64,000 nucleotides of DNA from Scatophagus argus (GCF_020382885.2 NC_058503.1:18981535-19045534); one strand, 5' to 3'; positions 1 to 13,100 are shown, numbered from the stretch's first letter. Numbers and translations: made by a program. Notes: generated by a model from the sequence alone, not told the origin.

Positions 1-455
1 TTAACGCATACAGTAAAATTACTAATGGAATTCTGGGCTTGTTCTGGTACTGCCTACCATTTTCATGAGAAAAATAAAAGAAGCACAAAAAGCAAAAAAA
101 GCCCTTATGTAAGCCTTGATCTATAAATTCTCCTCAGGACAAGTCAACATGATTTTACCTTTTACACTGGTGTGGACTTAAAAGATAGCAGACAACTTGC
201 ATCCTGAGGCAAGTTCCCTTTGCATTTTTTATTTTCTTGCCTGACCGCAGTTGCCTTCCCTGCAGCGTAAATTATACCTAACTAATATACTACAATTCTC
301 AAAGGGAATTTGACAGCATGATATGAGAACAAAAGAATAGACACCTACAAAAAGCATCTTGCATTTGACACTGTGTTTCGATAATGGGCCATATTAGGAT
401 CGACTCCAGAGTAAGTGGAGTGAACACAGAGAGAGCAGGCAAGAGTAAGAGAAAA

Positions 456-578
456 CAGAGAGAGAGAGGGAAGAGAGAGGGAGAGAGAGAGAGAGAGAGA
501 GGCGAGGGGGGGGTGAGAGAGAGAGAGAGAGATAGAGTGAGATAGAGGGAGAGGGAGAGAGGGAGGGAGAGAGAGAGA
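456..578 (+). repeat. (AG)n-rich imperfect microsatellite
   Basis: Long purine tract of AG/GGGAGA units with interruptions. The long serine/leucine-rich frames read on the minus strand here are repeat artefacts. Lies in the ube2f intron or 3' region. Confidence 0.92.
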
Positions 579-645
579 ATAAACAAGGGGAGAAATAGAA
601 ACATAAAAAAGAAAAGAACAAGTGAAAGGAAGTGAAGAGGATGGG

Positions 646-712
646 AGGGTGTGAGTGTGAGTGTGAGTGTGATTGTGTGAGTGTGACTGTGTGAGTGTGT
701 GAGTATGTGGAG
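646..712 (+). repeat. (GTGTGA)n minisatellite-like repeat
   Basis: Hexamer GAGTGT/GTGTGA units, about ten copies with small changes, a short distance after the (AG)n tract. Confidence 0.85.
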
Positions 713-2441
713 AGACAGAGGTTTTCAATAATTGAGCAAGTCTTTCTCTGAGAACTCAATCTCTCTACCAACTCCTCTTAAAGAACATGACACCAAACTC
801 TGTCCCTAATCGCTGATTTTCGCTTTTCTCTGCAGATTTAGCTTACAAAGGCCTTTGGGAAAACTGAGCTGGAGTTAGCGTGCCGACTCGGGTGGCAGGG
901 AGGCGGATGAGTCAGAGACGCACAAAAGGCGTCCAAGAGCCCGAAAACTTTTCATAAGTTCACCATTGACTAAAGAATATATCACATATCAAAATCTTAG
1001 TTAACAAAAAATGATGTCACTTCCATCAGCTCTCACACAACAAAAGTAGAGACACCTCTAAAATACTATCTCAACAGAAACAAAAATGCCAAAATAAACA
1101 AGACATAGAAAACTGCAATGCAAATAATCTGAAAAAAAGAATAATTAGCAGTAAATAAACTGCAACTACAAAATGTTTTATATTGGTTATTTTTATTTTT
1201 AGATTATGAAATTAACAAAGGCTGCCACTTGTTGTAATTTTGCAATATTAGCACCTACAAAGACTGTGACTCAAGCTTCTTAAACTGCTGCAACATATTT
1301 GAGGGTTATTTCATTTACATATGCCAGGAAATATTGGCCCACCACTGCAGTTCTGCAAGCCAATAGTTTAGTCAAACTTATTTGAAGGAGGAGAAAACAA
1401 AGAAAAATTAAATTAATTGAACTGTCTGTTTTAGAATCTATCAGGGTCAAAAGACTAATTTTCTGGTTTCATTTTGCTTGTCTTAGTTGTGTCTATCTAA
1501 CTAAGAGGATTATTACTTCCAGTTTCACCTCCAGATAACGTGGTTTAGATAATCTGTTGTGTTTTTTTGCCCTGTTCGACTTTACTGGAGCAATGTTTTC
1601 TCCAATCACTTGCTTTTGTGACTATAAAGTTATCATAACTCATGTAAACCTTAGAGAAAACAACAATACTGAATAATACTATCTAAACTCTATAAAGAGA
1701 ATCTACAGAATTTTGCCAACATGTGTGAGGTGTCTGAATCAGGTGGCATCTTGACAGCGTCTGAAAATATTCTGAACGTGTTTCACTGTCTTCAACTGCC
1801 AGTCTGTTTCTTTGTCCCTCTCTTTCTTTTACCCACGCACATGCACAAACACAAAGGCACATTTTCACTTTCGCTCAGACTCTGACTGGCGTTCTCTATG
1901 TGGCGTAACTTCAAACGAGACACAAAGACAGATTTCCACATTTTATAAACGAGAGAAGTGAGAAAGTGACATTGGGCTGAGGACAGAGAGAAAGTGTGTG
2001 TGACAAATGGAGAGGAGGAAGTGAGGGGGGAGCCTCCAGAGACTTGGGTAATCCCACACCAGTGTGTTCGGCTTGTACAATATTCGACAGGTAGCTCGCT
2101 TAGCTTGGAGCAGTGCTGAGAAAGCAGATTGTACTTGGGGAATAATGAGTGTGCTGCGGTGCAGCCCAAATAAAGACACGACTGGAGTGCCGTTCCAAGG
2201 GAATACATTAAGACACACTTGGATTCACAAACATATCACTAATATTTGCTTTTGCTCCAACTATATTTAACATGATAGTCTGACTTGCATCAAAAAGTGC
2301 AAACAGTGTTCGCACCGCAAAAGTGAAAGGAATCCGCATCACATTAACAAAACAAAGCAGTTATTTAATTATTAAAGCATGTATTTAGGTAAGAACAGAC
2401 ATGAAGACAGATAAAGGTTTGGGGTTTTACTGTCCTCTTAC

Positions 2442-5400
2442 CAGGAGACACTGCCAGCTGAAAATGATGGAGCTTGTCCTCATCTGGGAAATTGGCTTTG
2501 CATGTACCTGAACAGGAACAAATGGCAGAGAGAAGAGTTATCGGAGTGTTAGAGTCAAAGGGTAAAGCCTATTAAAGTTATTATTTTTTAAATGATATTA
2601 TTATTACTATTATTACTTTATTTTTTTTATTACTTGTCTTTGTACCAAATAACAGCCTTGAAATAAATTATGTATTGATTATGTATTCATAAAACGCTTC
2701 TTCAGCCCCAGTGTGTTCGTGCATCTCAAAAAAGGAGCAGGATTTACGTTCTGGGACTCCCTGTGGCACCACATTCCCCCCTGGTGTTCATGGACATGTA
2801 CTGCGCTCAAGACCACAGACATCACATGAAGAGCACCCCGCCCTATACTGTTAGACTTTTAAAACATGTAAATACTATAATGTATACAAAGAAAACCTGA
2901 AATAAATGCATCACTTCAGCCACTTTTTCAGCCGGGCGGAGCAGACAGTTTGTTGTGGGCTGCATGTAAATCACGGTGCTTTACAAATAACTGATGATGA
3001 TTTCATCACATCTCACAGTTAATTTATCTTTTCCAAACTTTCTGTACTGAGCTAATAGATCATTTATGTTAAAATGGCCTGCATTACCAAAGAAATATGA
3101 AGAAATGTGCAAATGTTGAGATATGGTAAGACTGAGAAATCTGTCAAGCATGACATGCCCCACCAATCATGAGATATAACAGCATATTATGGTGTAAGCT
3201 GACAATTTAATTAAAAAAGATGTATGTTTATGTGTATGTGTCTATGTATGTGGTTATGTGTGGCAAAACAAATCCCCACCTCACACACATTTGTCAGTCA
3301 TTTGGAGTCACTGAATAAAGAGTGATGGGCCAGACCAAAGAATAAACAAAAGAAAATACTTACCCCCCCACCCCACCCCCGTGGCAGCTGAATCCAGGCT
3401 TTAACCTAGGCAGTTAGCTACATCGCTGTAGGGTTCCCAGCCTTCAATACATACTCTGTTAGTGTGTATAAATTGCCTTGAGTCTTTTTTGTCTCTTGTT
3501 TCTTTTTTATTGTCCTCTTTTGTCATAAACTGCTTGTTACAGTCTGATGAATATGTTGATGAGGAGGTGCGCAATCATGAGAGATATTGTCACTTGCAAA
3601 ATTGATGCAACTAAATCATCGGACGAAAACACTGCAGGCGTAGCAGCAGTGTCAGCGGTGGTGTTAGTGGGACCCGATAAAAAATTAGGAAGCACTAATT
3701 AGGCTGCCGACTTGCAACAGAGAGGGAACAGTTTGATAGTTTGACGTGAGCTACATGAAGACACTGATGCAGCTCTTGGAGTGAGAGAACTTGTATATGA
3801 CTCGTAAGACAGGATTGCTACAAATTCTCTTCAGTTCAAACTTAAGAACATTTGGTTTCTTTTTATCCCTGAGGTCCTGTCCGCCCGCCACAGTGAAAAT
3901 CCATCGAAGACATACAGCAAGTCCATTCACGTTCATTAGATGATGTCCTAATTCCACCCCCTGTTACTCCCCTACTCCATCACCCAGCTGTTCACCTTAG
4001 TGTCCTAAGGATGGAGGCCAACAACCCCAAGAACAACTTTGATGTTCATCTGGAAAAGCAGCGCTAAGAATGACAGGTGTGTCTTACGCACGAGCACGTG
4101 TTTAGTATTAACGAGTGCATTATTTTCATGCTGCTTTGTTTGTGTTATTGAGTGCATTGCTTAGGTGCCAAAGAAGTGTGTCTGTTTAATCAAAAGTAGA
4201 ATTTCCTGTCAATCTGGCTTATTTACCAGAACTACAGTAAAAAAAAGATGTAATAAAATGGCATATTAAGCCAGTTCAGCTGCCACGCTTTCAGATGTGA
4301 AGAAGATGTGGGGCTCAAGTGCCACAAAAGTAAACATGTGGAAGTAAGAAAAACATAATGAATTCAGAGACGATGAGTCTGACTTACCTAATTGAATAAG
4401 ATCGGTGTGTGTGTATGTGTGTGTGTGTGTATGCGTAAATGTAAAGCATACTTACTAGGGAGATTGGCTTCAAGTTCAGCAACTTCTGTTGAAAGAAACA
4501 AAGACTAATGAACGAGGGAGCAGAAAAGATGGCAAATACAGAGAGAAACAAACCGGCATGCACACAAATATGTGAGCTCCTTCCACACAGAGAGCTGACA
4601 CTGTCACACTCACACTTTTTAAATGAAGTGCTGAAATTCTCCTCAGCATAAAGGCTAACGTCTAACATACAAGTTGAAAAATAAACTGCGATCTAAAATC
4701 AACAAAATGTAGCTGAGAAAAAAGACAGAATCACTGGGTCAGTGGGCAACAAAAAGGAGGAATGAAAAGGAGAGGAAAGAGAGACGAGAACCAACAGGAA
4801 AGTATGCACAGGGTTGCTGTTGTTGTAGCTGGCATCGCCTCTGGGTGACGTCTGGTTGGATTTTTCACTGCTTATTTGTGTCGGTTGGTTTAACATTTTA
4901 ACAACCTACAAAAACAAGGCGAGAGGGGAAACGTTTTCTTTGGCCTCTCTGGAAAGTCTTTGTTGCTGTTCTGGTACTTCATGCTAAGAATCCTCAGACT
5001 GTCATAACATTTGACATGTACAGAGTGTAGTCGTAATTTGGTACTTCAATGACTTCAATGACTTTTACTCTCCTCCATCCACATGGATGTCAGAGCATGG
5101 GGTCAGTTATTAAACATGCCCCTCTGAGCTAGTAGGGAGTTACTGTTTCTTTAATCCAATTTATTCATCACTGCACTGCATTACTTTTCAATGAAGTTAT
5201 TTCACACAGCCATCTTTGAGAAGTAATGATCGGTAAGATTCGATGTGTAAAACAGACCCACGATAATAAAACAATGACACCTCCCTGGCAAGAGTCAGAA
5301 GGAAATGTAATTTTAAGATCTTGTCAGGAAGCGGGTTCCTTTTTGCTTCAACAAGATGGACTATGTTTTACCCAAACATCAAAGAGACAGAACAAGCTTG

Positions 5401-6212
5401 TCATCTGCTGTTGCAGTATTAGGAAGAGCTGGTCCCAGGTCAGCTCATTTAGCAGTTTCCTGCCTCAGAACTTGACTTGACCTTGTATTATTATTATTAC
5501 GCCTGTGAGCATCAACCCATATTACTTCAGTACCCTGAGGGAAAAAAGGACGATGTACTGGAAGAAGGATGATGTACTGGAAGGCAATATACAGACAGAT
5601 GACAGATGTCCACCTACCTTCATATAGAACTAGAACTACTATTAACATAAACACTATTGCCATACAAAGTCTGTTAAATTAAAGGTGAGAAAACACTGTA
5701 GAAAACGGTGGTGGGAACAAGGGGTGAAACTGAGACCAATGTAAGCTGCATGACAAAAACTGAGAAGGACAAGGACAACCCTTTGAAATTTAAAGGAAAA
5801 AAGAGGAGGCAGGTGTCTGGAAGCTGCCCCCAAGGCAATGAGAGATGCCTTTAAATAAACACCAAGGAGAAAGGTAGAAAAAGAAATAGAAGGAGAAGGA
5901 GAAGCCTAAACATGCATGGAGGAAGAGGAGCATGAACTATTTTGTATTACTGTGTGGAAATAAGCCAGAAAATAAAGTCAACAGATGACTGCCTTGGCCT
6001 GCTCTGTCAGTCCTCAGATACTCAGATACTTGCTGCCCGGTTTGTTTAGCTTCTGTATAAAATACACACTGGACAAAGTGGACCGTGAGCACGCTACCTT
6101 TGGTAAGGAGGCGGTCCCGGATGGAGACCCTGTGGGTGGAGTCAGAGGCTCCAGAGGCACGGCCCGTTTTTCCTCCATCATCCCTCTTCAGCTTACTGGC
6201 CAACGTAAGCAT
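2442..6212 (-). CDS. ube2f: NEDD8-conjugating enzyme UBE2F, 5' half (partial, runs off left edge)
   Basis: E2 enzyme that passes NEDD8 to cullins, mainly CUL5, through a catalytic cysteine. Three coding exons are visible on the minus strand: 6212-6098 (start ATG 6212-6210), 4485-4456 and 2507-2442. The first encodes [14 protein letters not shown] and later [10 protein letters not shown], the UBE2F N-terminal region that docks on the NEDD8 E1. The 30-nt second exon gives [10 protein letters not shown] and the third gives [20 protein letters not shown], the start of the UBC fold. The junctions (AAAG/GTAGCG, CAG/AAG, CTA/GTAAGT, CAG/GTA, CTG/GTAAGA) keep frame throughout. The start was chosen because it matches my recollection of the human protein; the frame is also open upstream to an ATG at 6380. 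The catalytic Cys and C-terminal part are not in the window and should lie left of base 1. UBE2M is excluded by the N-terminal sequence. Confidence 0.93.
2508..4455 (-). other. ube2f intron between the second and third coding exons
   Basis: About 1.9 kb, no internal gene, no clear transposon. Holds a C-rich patch at 3363-3380. Confidence 0.6.
4486..6097 (-). other. ube2f intron between the first and second coding exons
   Basis: About 1.6 kb with a purine-rich stretch near 5870-5930 and a short (TTA)n at 5486-5500. No other feature seen. Confidence 0.6.
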
Positions 6213-8844
6213 GGCTGCACTGCTGTGATTCACCTCAGTCTGCCCCACGCTGCACTGTGCTGCACTGCACTGCTGCTCAAATGCCTGACAATCACACAGA
6301 CCATGAAGAACAAATGAAGCAACTGCATCACACTGCAGAATAGAGAAAAACTGCACATTGAATAGGGCACATCTGTCCACGAAAACAAGTGTGGTAAATA
6401 TGTCATTGTAATAATCATCTCAAATTCACTCCAGTGAACTAATTCTAAATTGCACACAGATGTGAAGCTGTTGTGCACGTCAGCAGTTCTCTTGTCTAGA
6501 CGTCTCTGCCCTGTGACCGACTGGTGACCTATCCGTGGTCGATAATACAAAGGCTGGATGGACAAAAAGGAACTACAGAGAAGGGTCTTTAAATTTTTTT
6601 AAAGCTTGTGTGAGCAGCTTGAGTGAGCTTGATCTGATTTTCAACCCTCACATATTAAGATTATCTACAGACTGGCTTTCATGGCCAAGAGACAAACAAA
6701 AGGACAGAAAAAACAAGTGTTGTTGTGTAATAAAGTATTAAGTTATAGTCTTGTTATGCGAGATTAACTGCAACCCACTGATGTAATTACGGTAATAATA
6801 AAGCTTGTTTTTGCAGGATGTTCCTTTTCACAAAGCCAATTTCTATAACAGACAAAAGCTGTGCAGTAAAGGCTAGAGGAGTTAAACTCTGATTATTTAG
6901 CATCAATATTCATGACCAACTCAAACTTGCTTTCAGAGAAATGAGAGAAGTTCATTTAAAGAGAATACTGTATGTTTTTTGGAACTGCTATTGAAAGACA
7001 TATAATAATGGCCTGCACATGAACATTTCAGCTTTCAGCTCTGCTGAAAGATACCAAAAACATAAATTAACTATTGTGGATTTCAACAGTGCTTATTCAG
7101 TTATGGGGTCCCTGTATGAAACCAGAAACTCAAAAGTTCATATTCAAAATAAACAAATAACACATCTCATCTCTGATGTTGTCTTTTATTTATTTCAAAA
7201 AAGCAAATGTACCATAGAGAGGAGAGCCTGCACAGAGAAGCATCACAAATCTTATAATATGAGCATCTGGTAAATCATATTCAACAGACTCACAGTAACA
7301 TCAAAGTAACAGGGAGAGAGAAGAGTACGTCAGTGTCATGCTTCTGCCAACTTTCCTATTAATGTTGCTGCAGCAGGAAGCCATTATCTACAGCATGGCA
7401 TTGTTCAACTCAAGTGCATTTACCCTCATGTCTTCTGGTAACTATCAATGCCATGCAAAAGCAAACTGCCTGAGAAGCTGTTTACTCATTTCCAGTGAGG
7501 GTTTCTTGTGCCCTCTAGCTGTTATTAATTTCACATTTATTGTATATGTACTTCCAAAGTGGATTAAACAAATTCAACCAAGAAAAAACAGCCCACTAAT
7601 AAGTTCGACCAAGATCATGTAAGAAAATACTAAACATCTAAATTCGCAAATGATCTAAAAGTTGAATCATTCACACACTTCTATCAAATATATTTAATAA
7701 AGATCATGACGAGAAAGCTGATTTGAAATTTAAAAGCACAATATAGTATGTTAACATCTAAAAACACAACAAATAACTAAATTTCCTTCAAGAAGAACTT
7801 AAAGGAAAATGAAAACTTTTCCAAGCTTCTTGCCTGGTGTAGCAGCATCCATACAGGCCAACATCTAACACATCCTCCTTACATCACTTAATCCACTTCA
7901 TAATAATTTAGTGCTGCTGATCTCAGTGACTCATTCTGCTGTTTTGAAAATGTTTGGTTGTCTCTATTCTTCTGCTAATGCCCACTAATACAATGTTGTA
8001 GTATGCCACAGGTGGTGAGGAGCCCTTTAAAGATCATTGAGGGAGCACTGGATGAACTCATTTGGGGCGCAGCAGAGAGTATCAGGTATCACCGAACCCA
8101 TGAGTCTGACTCAACACCCACCTGCCTCAGCTGTCAGTCACTTGCTCACTGACAAACGCTACCTGGGCGTCAGTAAAGTAGGAAGAGGTCCAGACAGCAT
8201 AAGAAGACAATAGAGCTGGCGCACTGATTTTTACATCTACCATATAAACAAGCACAAGTTGATGAAAAATCCGTCTTTCTTCTTGTCCAGCACTCACATC
8301 CAACTCCTCTGGTCTTCCCACCTAAGCACAAATCTTTTTACAGTGCATCAATGTTATTTGCTATAAGCACATCTATCATATATTGTTAGCATATCGAAGT
8401 ACGATTACCTGTTCAGTTAAAAGGGTATAGCCTATCATCTATTTATAAATGAGAAAATGTTCAGCAACTCGACCAAGACCAAAAGAGTCCAGCTACCATA
8501 TACTCAAACACATGCAAAAGTGTATCCCACATTAGTCCTCCTGTGCTACTGAAAGCCAGTGAAACAGACCTTGACTTGATGCGAATGTTTTCAAGTTCAG
8601 TTACCGTCTCGTCTCTGCACTTTTAACCAGTTAACTGACCGTAATACCGCTGTCACTGCTAATCACAGCTAGCTAGACACTGTGCCGAAGCTTAAAAGCA
8701 GCCTGTGTTCAGCCTTATTCTTCACACATGTGGTTGAGTAACCGAAGACATGACACCTGTATAAATCAGTGGAGACCGATTGTTAAGAAAGTATCCAGGC
8801 TAGCCAATGTTAGCTCGTGTTTATATGAGCGTTGTTTTTTTTAC
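6213..8844 (-). other. ube2f intron between 5'UTR exon and start exon
   Basis: About 2.6 kb. A 64-codon frame on the minus strand at 8127-8321 has an AG before it but no family resemblance, and is not called. No transposon recognised. Confidence 0.5.
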
Positions 8845-8990
8845 CTGCTGTCTCAGAGCTAGCGCTCCGTGCTACACCATAATCAGCTGCCGTCCTCTGC
8901 TTTAGGGCTTCGACACCCTCCGACTGCAGCCGGAGATTATAGGAGGCACGTCCGACTGTAAATAACTTCAAAAATGTTTATTTCAGGGCT
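8845..8990 (-). other. ube2f: Probable 5'UTR exon 1 of ube2f
   Basis: On the minus strand a GC-richer block ends in CAG/GTAAAA at 8845/8844, a good splice donor, in the right place to be the non-coding first exon joining to the ATG exon near 6.2 kb. The upstream limit (transcription start) is a guess. It lies head-to-head with a plus-strand candidate gene beginning around 9.06-9.1 kb. No coding sequence is claimed for it. Confidence 0.5.
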
Positions 8991-9105
8991 CAGACTGGAT
9001 ATGGAGCTGTGGACTGATTGGAGAATCAGCTGTTAGAACTTCGTTCCGGTGTCATGGGCAACGGAAGCGCAGTGCATGCCGGTCGTTATTGTTGTCCGTG
9101 TAGAC
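8860..9105. promoter_or_regulatory. Putative bidirectional promoter between ube2f and the 9.1-kb plus-strand gene
   Basis: About 250 bases, richer in G+C and CpG than their surroundings, separate the likely ube2f first exon (minus) from an ATGGCGGC start on the plus strand. The sequence GACATGGCGGC at 9103-9113 resembles a YY1 site that often overlaps housekeeping start codons, and GGGCAACGG nearby resembles an RFX half-site. No TATA box is evident. Two-way activity is inferred from exon placement only. Confidence 0.45.
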
Positions 9106-10191
9106 ATGGCGGCAGTGAAACAGTTCCGCAGAGTATTAAACGAGTTCCAGTAGGTTCTTGTAGGTTCGTCTAGAATTATATCAGGTGTATATTTAGCTGT
9201 CGTGGTGTAGCCTTCACATACATTAATATTACTATTAATATCATTTATTTTTAATTAATATATCAACTGTCAAAGTTATACGTAGAAAAACCTAGGTTTA
9301 TAAGTGACTTCATCTCAGCTCATTAGCCAGGACAAGATTCTTCCACTATCCCAGGCATTTTAAACCAATGTTTAAAATGAAACGAGACTTGTTTTTTTGT
9401 TGTTGTTTTTTTTAAAGGTGAGAGAATGTATACCTGCAAATATATTTGCTGGATACCGTGCAGTAGTCATGTGGTAGGATAATTGCTGAATGCCTCGTAG
9501 TTGCCCCAGTCTTCCATATTCTAGAACAGGGTTCTGGATTGTGGATTCGAGGTGATAAATCTGACCAGCAGTCGTAGAACTCTAATATAATGCTTAAATA
9601 GAAGTATCCACATGATGAAACCTCATATCTGCTTGGCCAGGGCGCGCGCACGCACACACACACACACACACACACACGTATGCGCATGCCGTTTAAAGCA
9701 CCATTTGCAAAACGGAAAACTGAGACTCGCTGTTTGAAACAACAGCTCATTCGTTTCTTGGAGCAAACCCAGTTCACCCTGAAGTTATTTGGACAAAACA
9801 GTGATTCACTCAGCCAGTTGTTCTGGATCCAGGGGCATACAGGCTGTCACTGTAAACAAGAACATGTTCTTGACTGACCTGCCTGTTTAAATGAAGGTTT
9901 CAGAAAAGAAGAGTCTATTAATCTTGGAGCGGGTGATTACATTGTATTTTTGTATTTTATCTAAATCTGTTTGGACAGGTGTTGGCCATCAGGCTTTCTG
10001 CGGCGCTCATACTCTAAAGCATTTGCCCCTGTGACAATATTATGTTCACTCACTCCTCTTCACATGGTGTGCTTAACACATTGCTTTTGTTGTTCAGTGG
10101 ACGTCGAATGGGGACAAGCCATCTGTGTTTATTTATAGGAGTTGTGCTGTTATGTTGTACAGCTGTAACTGAATGGAAGGGAACAAGCTAA
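9106..10191 (+). CDS. Candidate 45-residue single-pass membrane microprotein (two exons)
   Basis: Not recognised as a known family. Exon 1 coding is 9106-9149, ending CCA/GTAGGT; exon 2 is 10098-10191 after a pyrimidine-rich acceptor ending TTGTTGTTCAG. Joined in phase they give 45 codons and a TAA: a basic N-terminus (MAAVKQFRRVLNEF, then HGRRMGTS), a hydrophobic segment of about 16 residues (LCLFIGVVLLCCTAV) and a short tail EWKGTS. An AATAAA signal overlaps the stop. The predicted topology is a small tail-proximal membrane anchor, perhaps ER or mitochondrial; this is inference. An alternative start at 9054 would read the same exons in another frame (beginning MGNGSAVHAG). It could equally be a non-coding divergent transcript of the ube2f promoter. 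Confidence 0.4.
9641..9678 (+). repeat. (CG)n(CA)n alternating purine-pyrimidine repeat
   Basis: GGCGCGCGCACG followed by about 14 CA units, in the intron of the candidate microprotein gene. The perfect alternation is the classic Z-DNA-prone pattern. Confidence 0.9.
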
Positions 10192-10196
10192 ATAAA
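10191..10196 (+). terminator. Poly(A) signal AATAAA after the microprotein stop
   Basis: AATAAA directly overlaps the TAA stop (10189-10191) of the candidate 45-codon frame, which would give an almost absent 3'UTR. It supports a short two-exon transcript, but AATAAA is common in such AT-rich DNA. Confidence 0.35.
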
Positions 10197-13100
10197 TTCT
10201 TTAAATAACGTTTTAATCAGCTAAATAAGGCATGCAGATTAAAAATAATAAGGATATTAGAAAAACAACATTAAGGGAGTATAAGTGAAACCTTGTCAGG
10301 AGGGACATAAACAGAACAGAAGGTCAGAAAGCCAGATGGGATCAAACCTTCTGGACAGTTAGACCATTTTCTGAACATACTGAAGATATCAGCAAATAAA
10401 AAGTTCCCTCCTCTCCTCAAATGACTCATAAAAGAGAAAATCCACAATTGGCAAAAAGGGCACTTTGAGATGAAATACTTGTGTCTTCAAGCTCAGGGCG
10501 TGGGGGTGTGGGGTGATGAAAGTTTATTGTGCTTTTCTATCCAAAGGGGGCAATTAACTGAAAACTGAGGATGCACCTTAAGGTATCTCAGGCTGCTGTT
10601 TATCTTCGCAAACAGCTCTTAAAATTCTAAAAACAAATGAAATGTTAAATTAGCTTCTGTCAACTTTGATGTCTGTAGCTCAAGAGTGACTTGGAAAATG
10701 TTTGTTCACCTCAAGTCAAAAACATCTGATGTCTGCATGCCAGACACAAAGATATTTGGATTTGTTGAGTTCGTTCCAGGGTTTTGGTTGTCTTGGAGGC
10801 AATTAACTGCCTCATCACTTTCATCTTCACATCCTTGACTGAAATCCAGTCACTCATCTTCTTTCACTGATGAAACAGGTTATGGAAATTTCTTGTCTCA
10901 TTAGTGACTCTAAGAAATCCTGTTGTTTACAGCCCTCGCGATGTGTGCTATTGCGCACTCACTTGAATTAAAAGGGACAGTTTACCGCAAAATTAAAAGT
11001 AAATATTTGAGCTGTTAGATTAGAATTAGCAAAGAGCCCGTAAATGAATTTTGCAAAATAATCAGTGTTTTACCACCAGTTACTCAGTATGTACATGAAA
11101 GTGACATCTGGCCGTCAGCTTAGATCAGACTGTGACTGTGACCGCGGCAGCAGTGACAGCAGCCCTGATGGCTCTAATCTTAATCATGCAAAACCAAAGT
11201 GTTACACCTGAGGCTTTGTGTTCCTCACTGGACCACATGACCCACATGCGAGTGTAGTGTCTATTCGTTTTAAGAGGGAAATAAAACTTCTCTACAGCAG
11301 CACAAATTATGCACCTAACAATACAAACAAATAACACAAATGATACAAATTTGAAATCAATCAAAGAAAATAATTACTCTGTGTAAGCAGTACTCATGTT
11401 TCAAATTAATGGCTGAGCAAACACGAGCGTAGTCATTTTGTTTTTTAACTAAGTTATGCAAGTGATTTAGATACTAAAATTTGAGTTAAATTAACTGTGG
11501 AATTTGATTCTGATAAGGGACGACGTTTCTTAGTTTAGTATTTCAGGTAAACCAAGCATGTCGGGAAGGCATACACACCCAGTAGTAACACATTACAGGA
11601 CAAGATGAATGGTTCCTCACATCTGGTTTCCCTCAGGGTCCCATTACATTGGCTGTAAATTCCCTGGACGATGTAGAGATAGTAGACAACTTGATAGGAA
11701 AGGGATGTCTTAATGTGCACTGACACAGAAAAAAGTTGGTGGCAGTACTTTGTCTGCCCTCAGGCATGCAGAAATCTGATGTAATGTGCAACGTACACCC
11801 AGCACCAAGAGGCTCACGACTATCAAAAGCTTATATCACTGGGTGACTCGTGCATTTAGTCAGGGGAGGAATTTTAGTTTTTGCTACTTGCTATCATAGA
11901 AATGAGTACACTTAATGAGTACACACAGTACAAATAAGTGAAAACATTTTATTGAAAATTAAGATAATATTCTTAAACTGAATTATGTTTTAAATGAGAA
12001 TTTCTTTCACAACGAAATGCCCACATCTGTCGTGCAGGGCTTTTTGTTTTAGCACAGATTGTGATGAGTGGTGCTACACACAGCACTTTCAATGAGGAGA
12101 TGCAAACATCTGCACAGCTGACACGCCAGGCATGCTGTCGCTCTTTTACAGAACAGCTTGTTTGGTTTGAAGTCTGTCCAACTCACCCAGCAATATGTGA
12201 ACACAAAGTGCACTGAAAGTGTTCAGGTATCACAGCCTGGCATCACTGACTTAAGATGTAAAGTGCATTTGCTTCTGTCACACAGAGAAAGAGAGAGAGA
12301 GACTTAACATTTAAGACTTAAAAATGATCTTGAGAATCAATGAAATCCTACTGACTTTGAATACGGGTGGAGGAGGATGTAGGCTTTTTCTGGCTAATGC
12401 AAATGAGTATGCAAATTTCACTCACATTTGTATATTCAAATACTGCGTGAGTCCTGAAAATATCTGTGACACTGATAAGCTGTATCATCCTACCATTAAA
12501 ATACACACAAAAAAACCAAACAAACACTTGAAGCAGAGTGTGCTGAGTTTCGTCTGTAGCTCCACGAGACGAGCTGACGTTTTCTATCAGTAATCTTCCA
12601 GACAATAGTACAATGTTTGTAAAAGATCTGAGTGGACATCTGAACAGACAGAAAGGAAAGCTCAGATTAGCCAGATGCTGCCATGTTTTTTTAAACAAAA
12701 ACTTGAGGCTATTTCAAACAATCTAGCCTCACTTTCCATTTGTGTTGAATCTCCATTTGAAGTTTTAAAGCCAGTTTAAAATTTTACCGTCCTTTCTTAC
12801 AGCATGCTTTAAAATGTGCTATTAACAGAGGATTTTACTAAATCTATGATTAAGATCATTATTATGCTTTCATAAATCACTGGAGAAAATGGGTAAGACA
12901 AAGACATTGATTAAGAGTCTGAATCTTTTGGTATTGAGATATTTCCAACTTTGAGCCTGCTGTGCTCTAAAGCCATCATACCTCCCAATTTCTACTGAAT
13001 CAAACAATATCACAAACTGAAAAGGTTCAATTTGGAGTTCCCATGCATTTCATTATGTAAAACAGTAAGTTATGGCTGTTGATGAGAAACTTCTTCAGTT

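Larger units (their letters stand above)
1..2441. other. ube2f intron, no exon seen
   Basis: Searched for the next ube2f exon (expected residues DEGYYQGGKF) on the minus strand and found none, so the intron after the exon ending at 2442 should extend past the left edge. Apart from two microsatellites nothing stands out. Confidence 0.55.

Noticed and set aside
299-771. Three overlapping long minus-strand frames rich in Ser, Leu, His and Thr
   Set aside because: They are translations of the (AG)n and (GTGTGA)n repeats; no splice or start support.
1943-2218. 91-codon minus-strand frame left of the last visible ube2f exon
   Set aside because: Does not match the expected next ube2f residues and shows no other family resemblance.
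8127-8321. 64-codon minus-strand frame in the ube2f 5' intron
   Set aside because: No recognisable domain; not needed to join the 5'UTR exon to the start exon.
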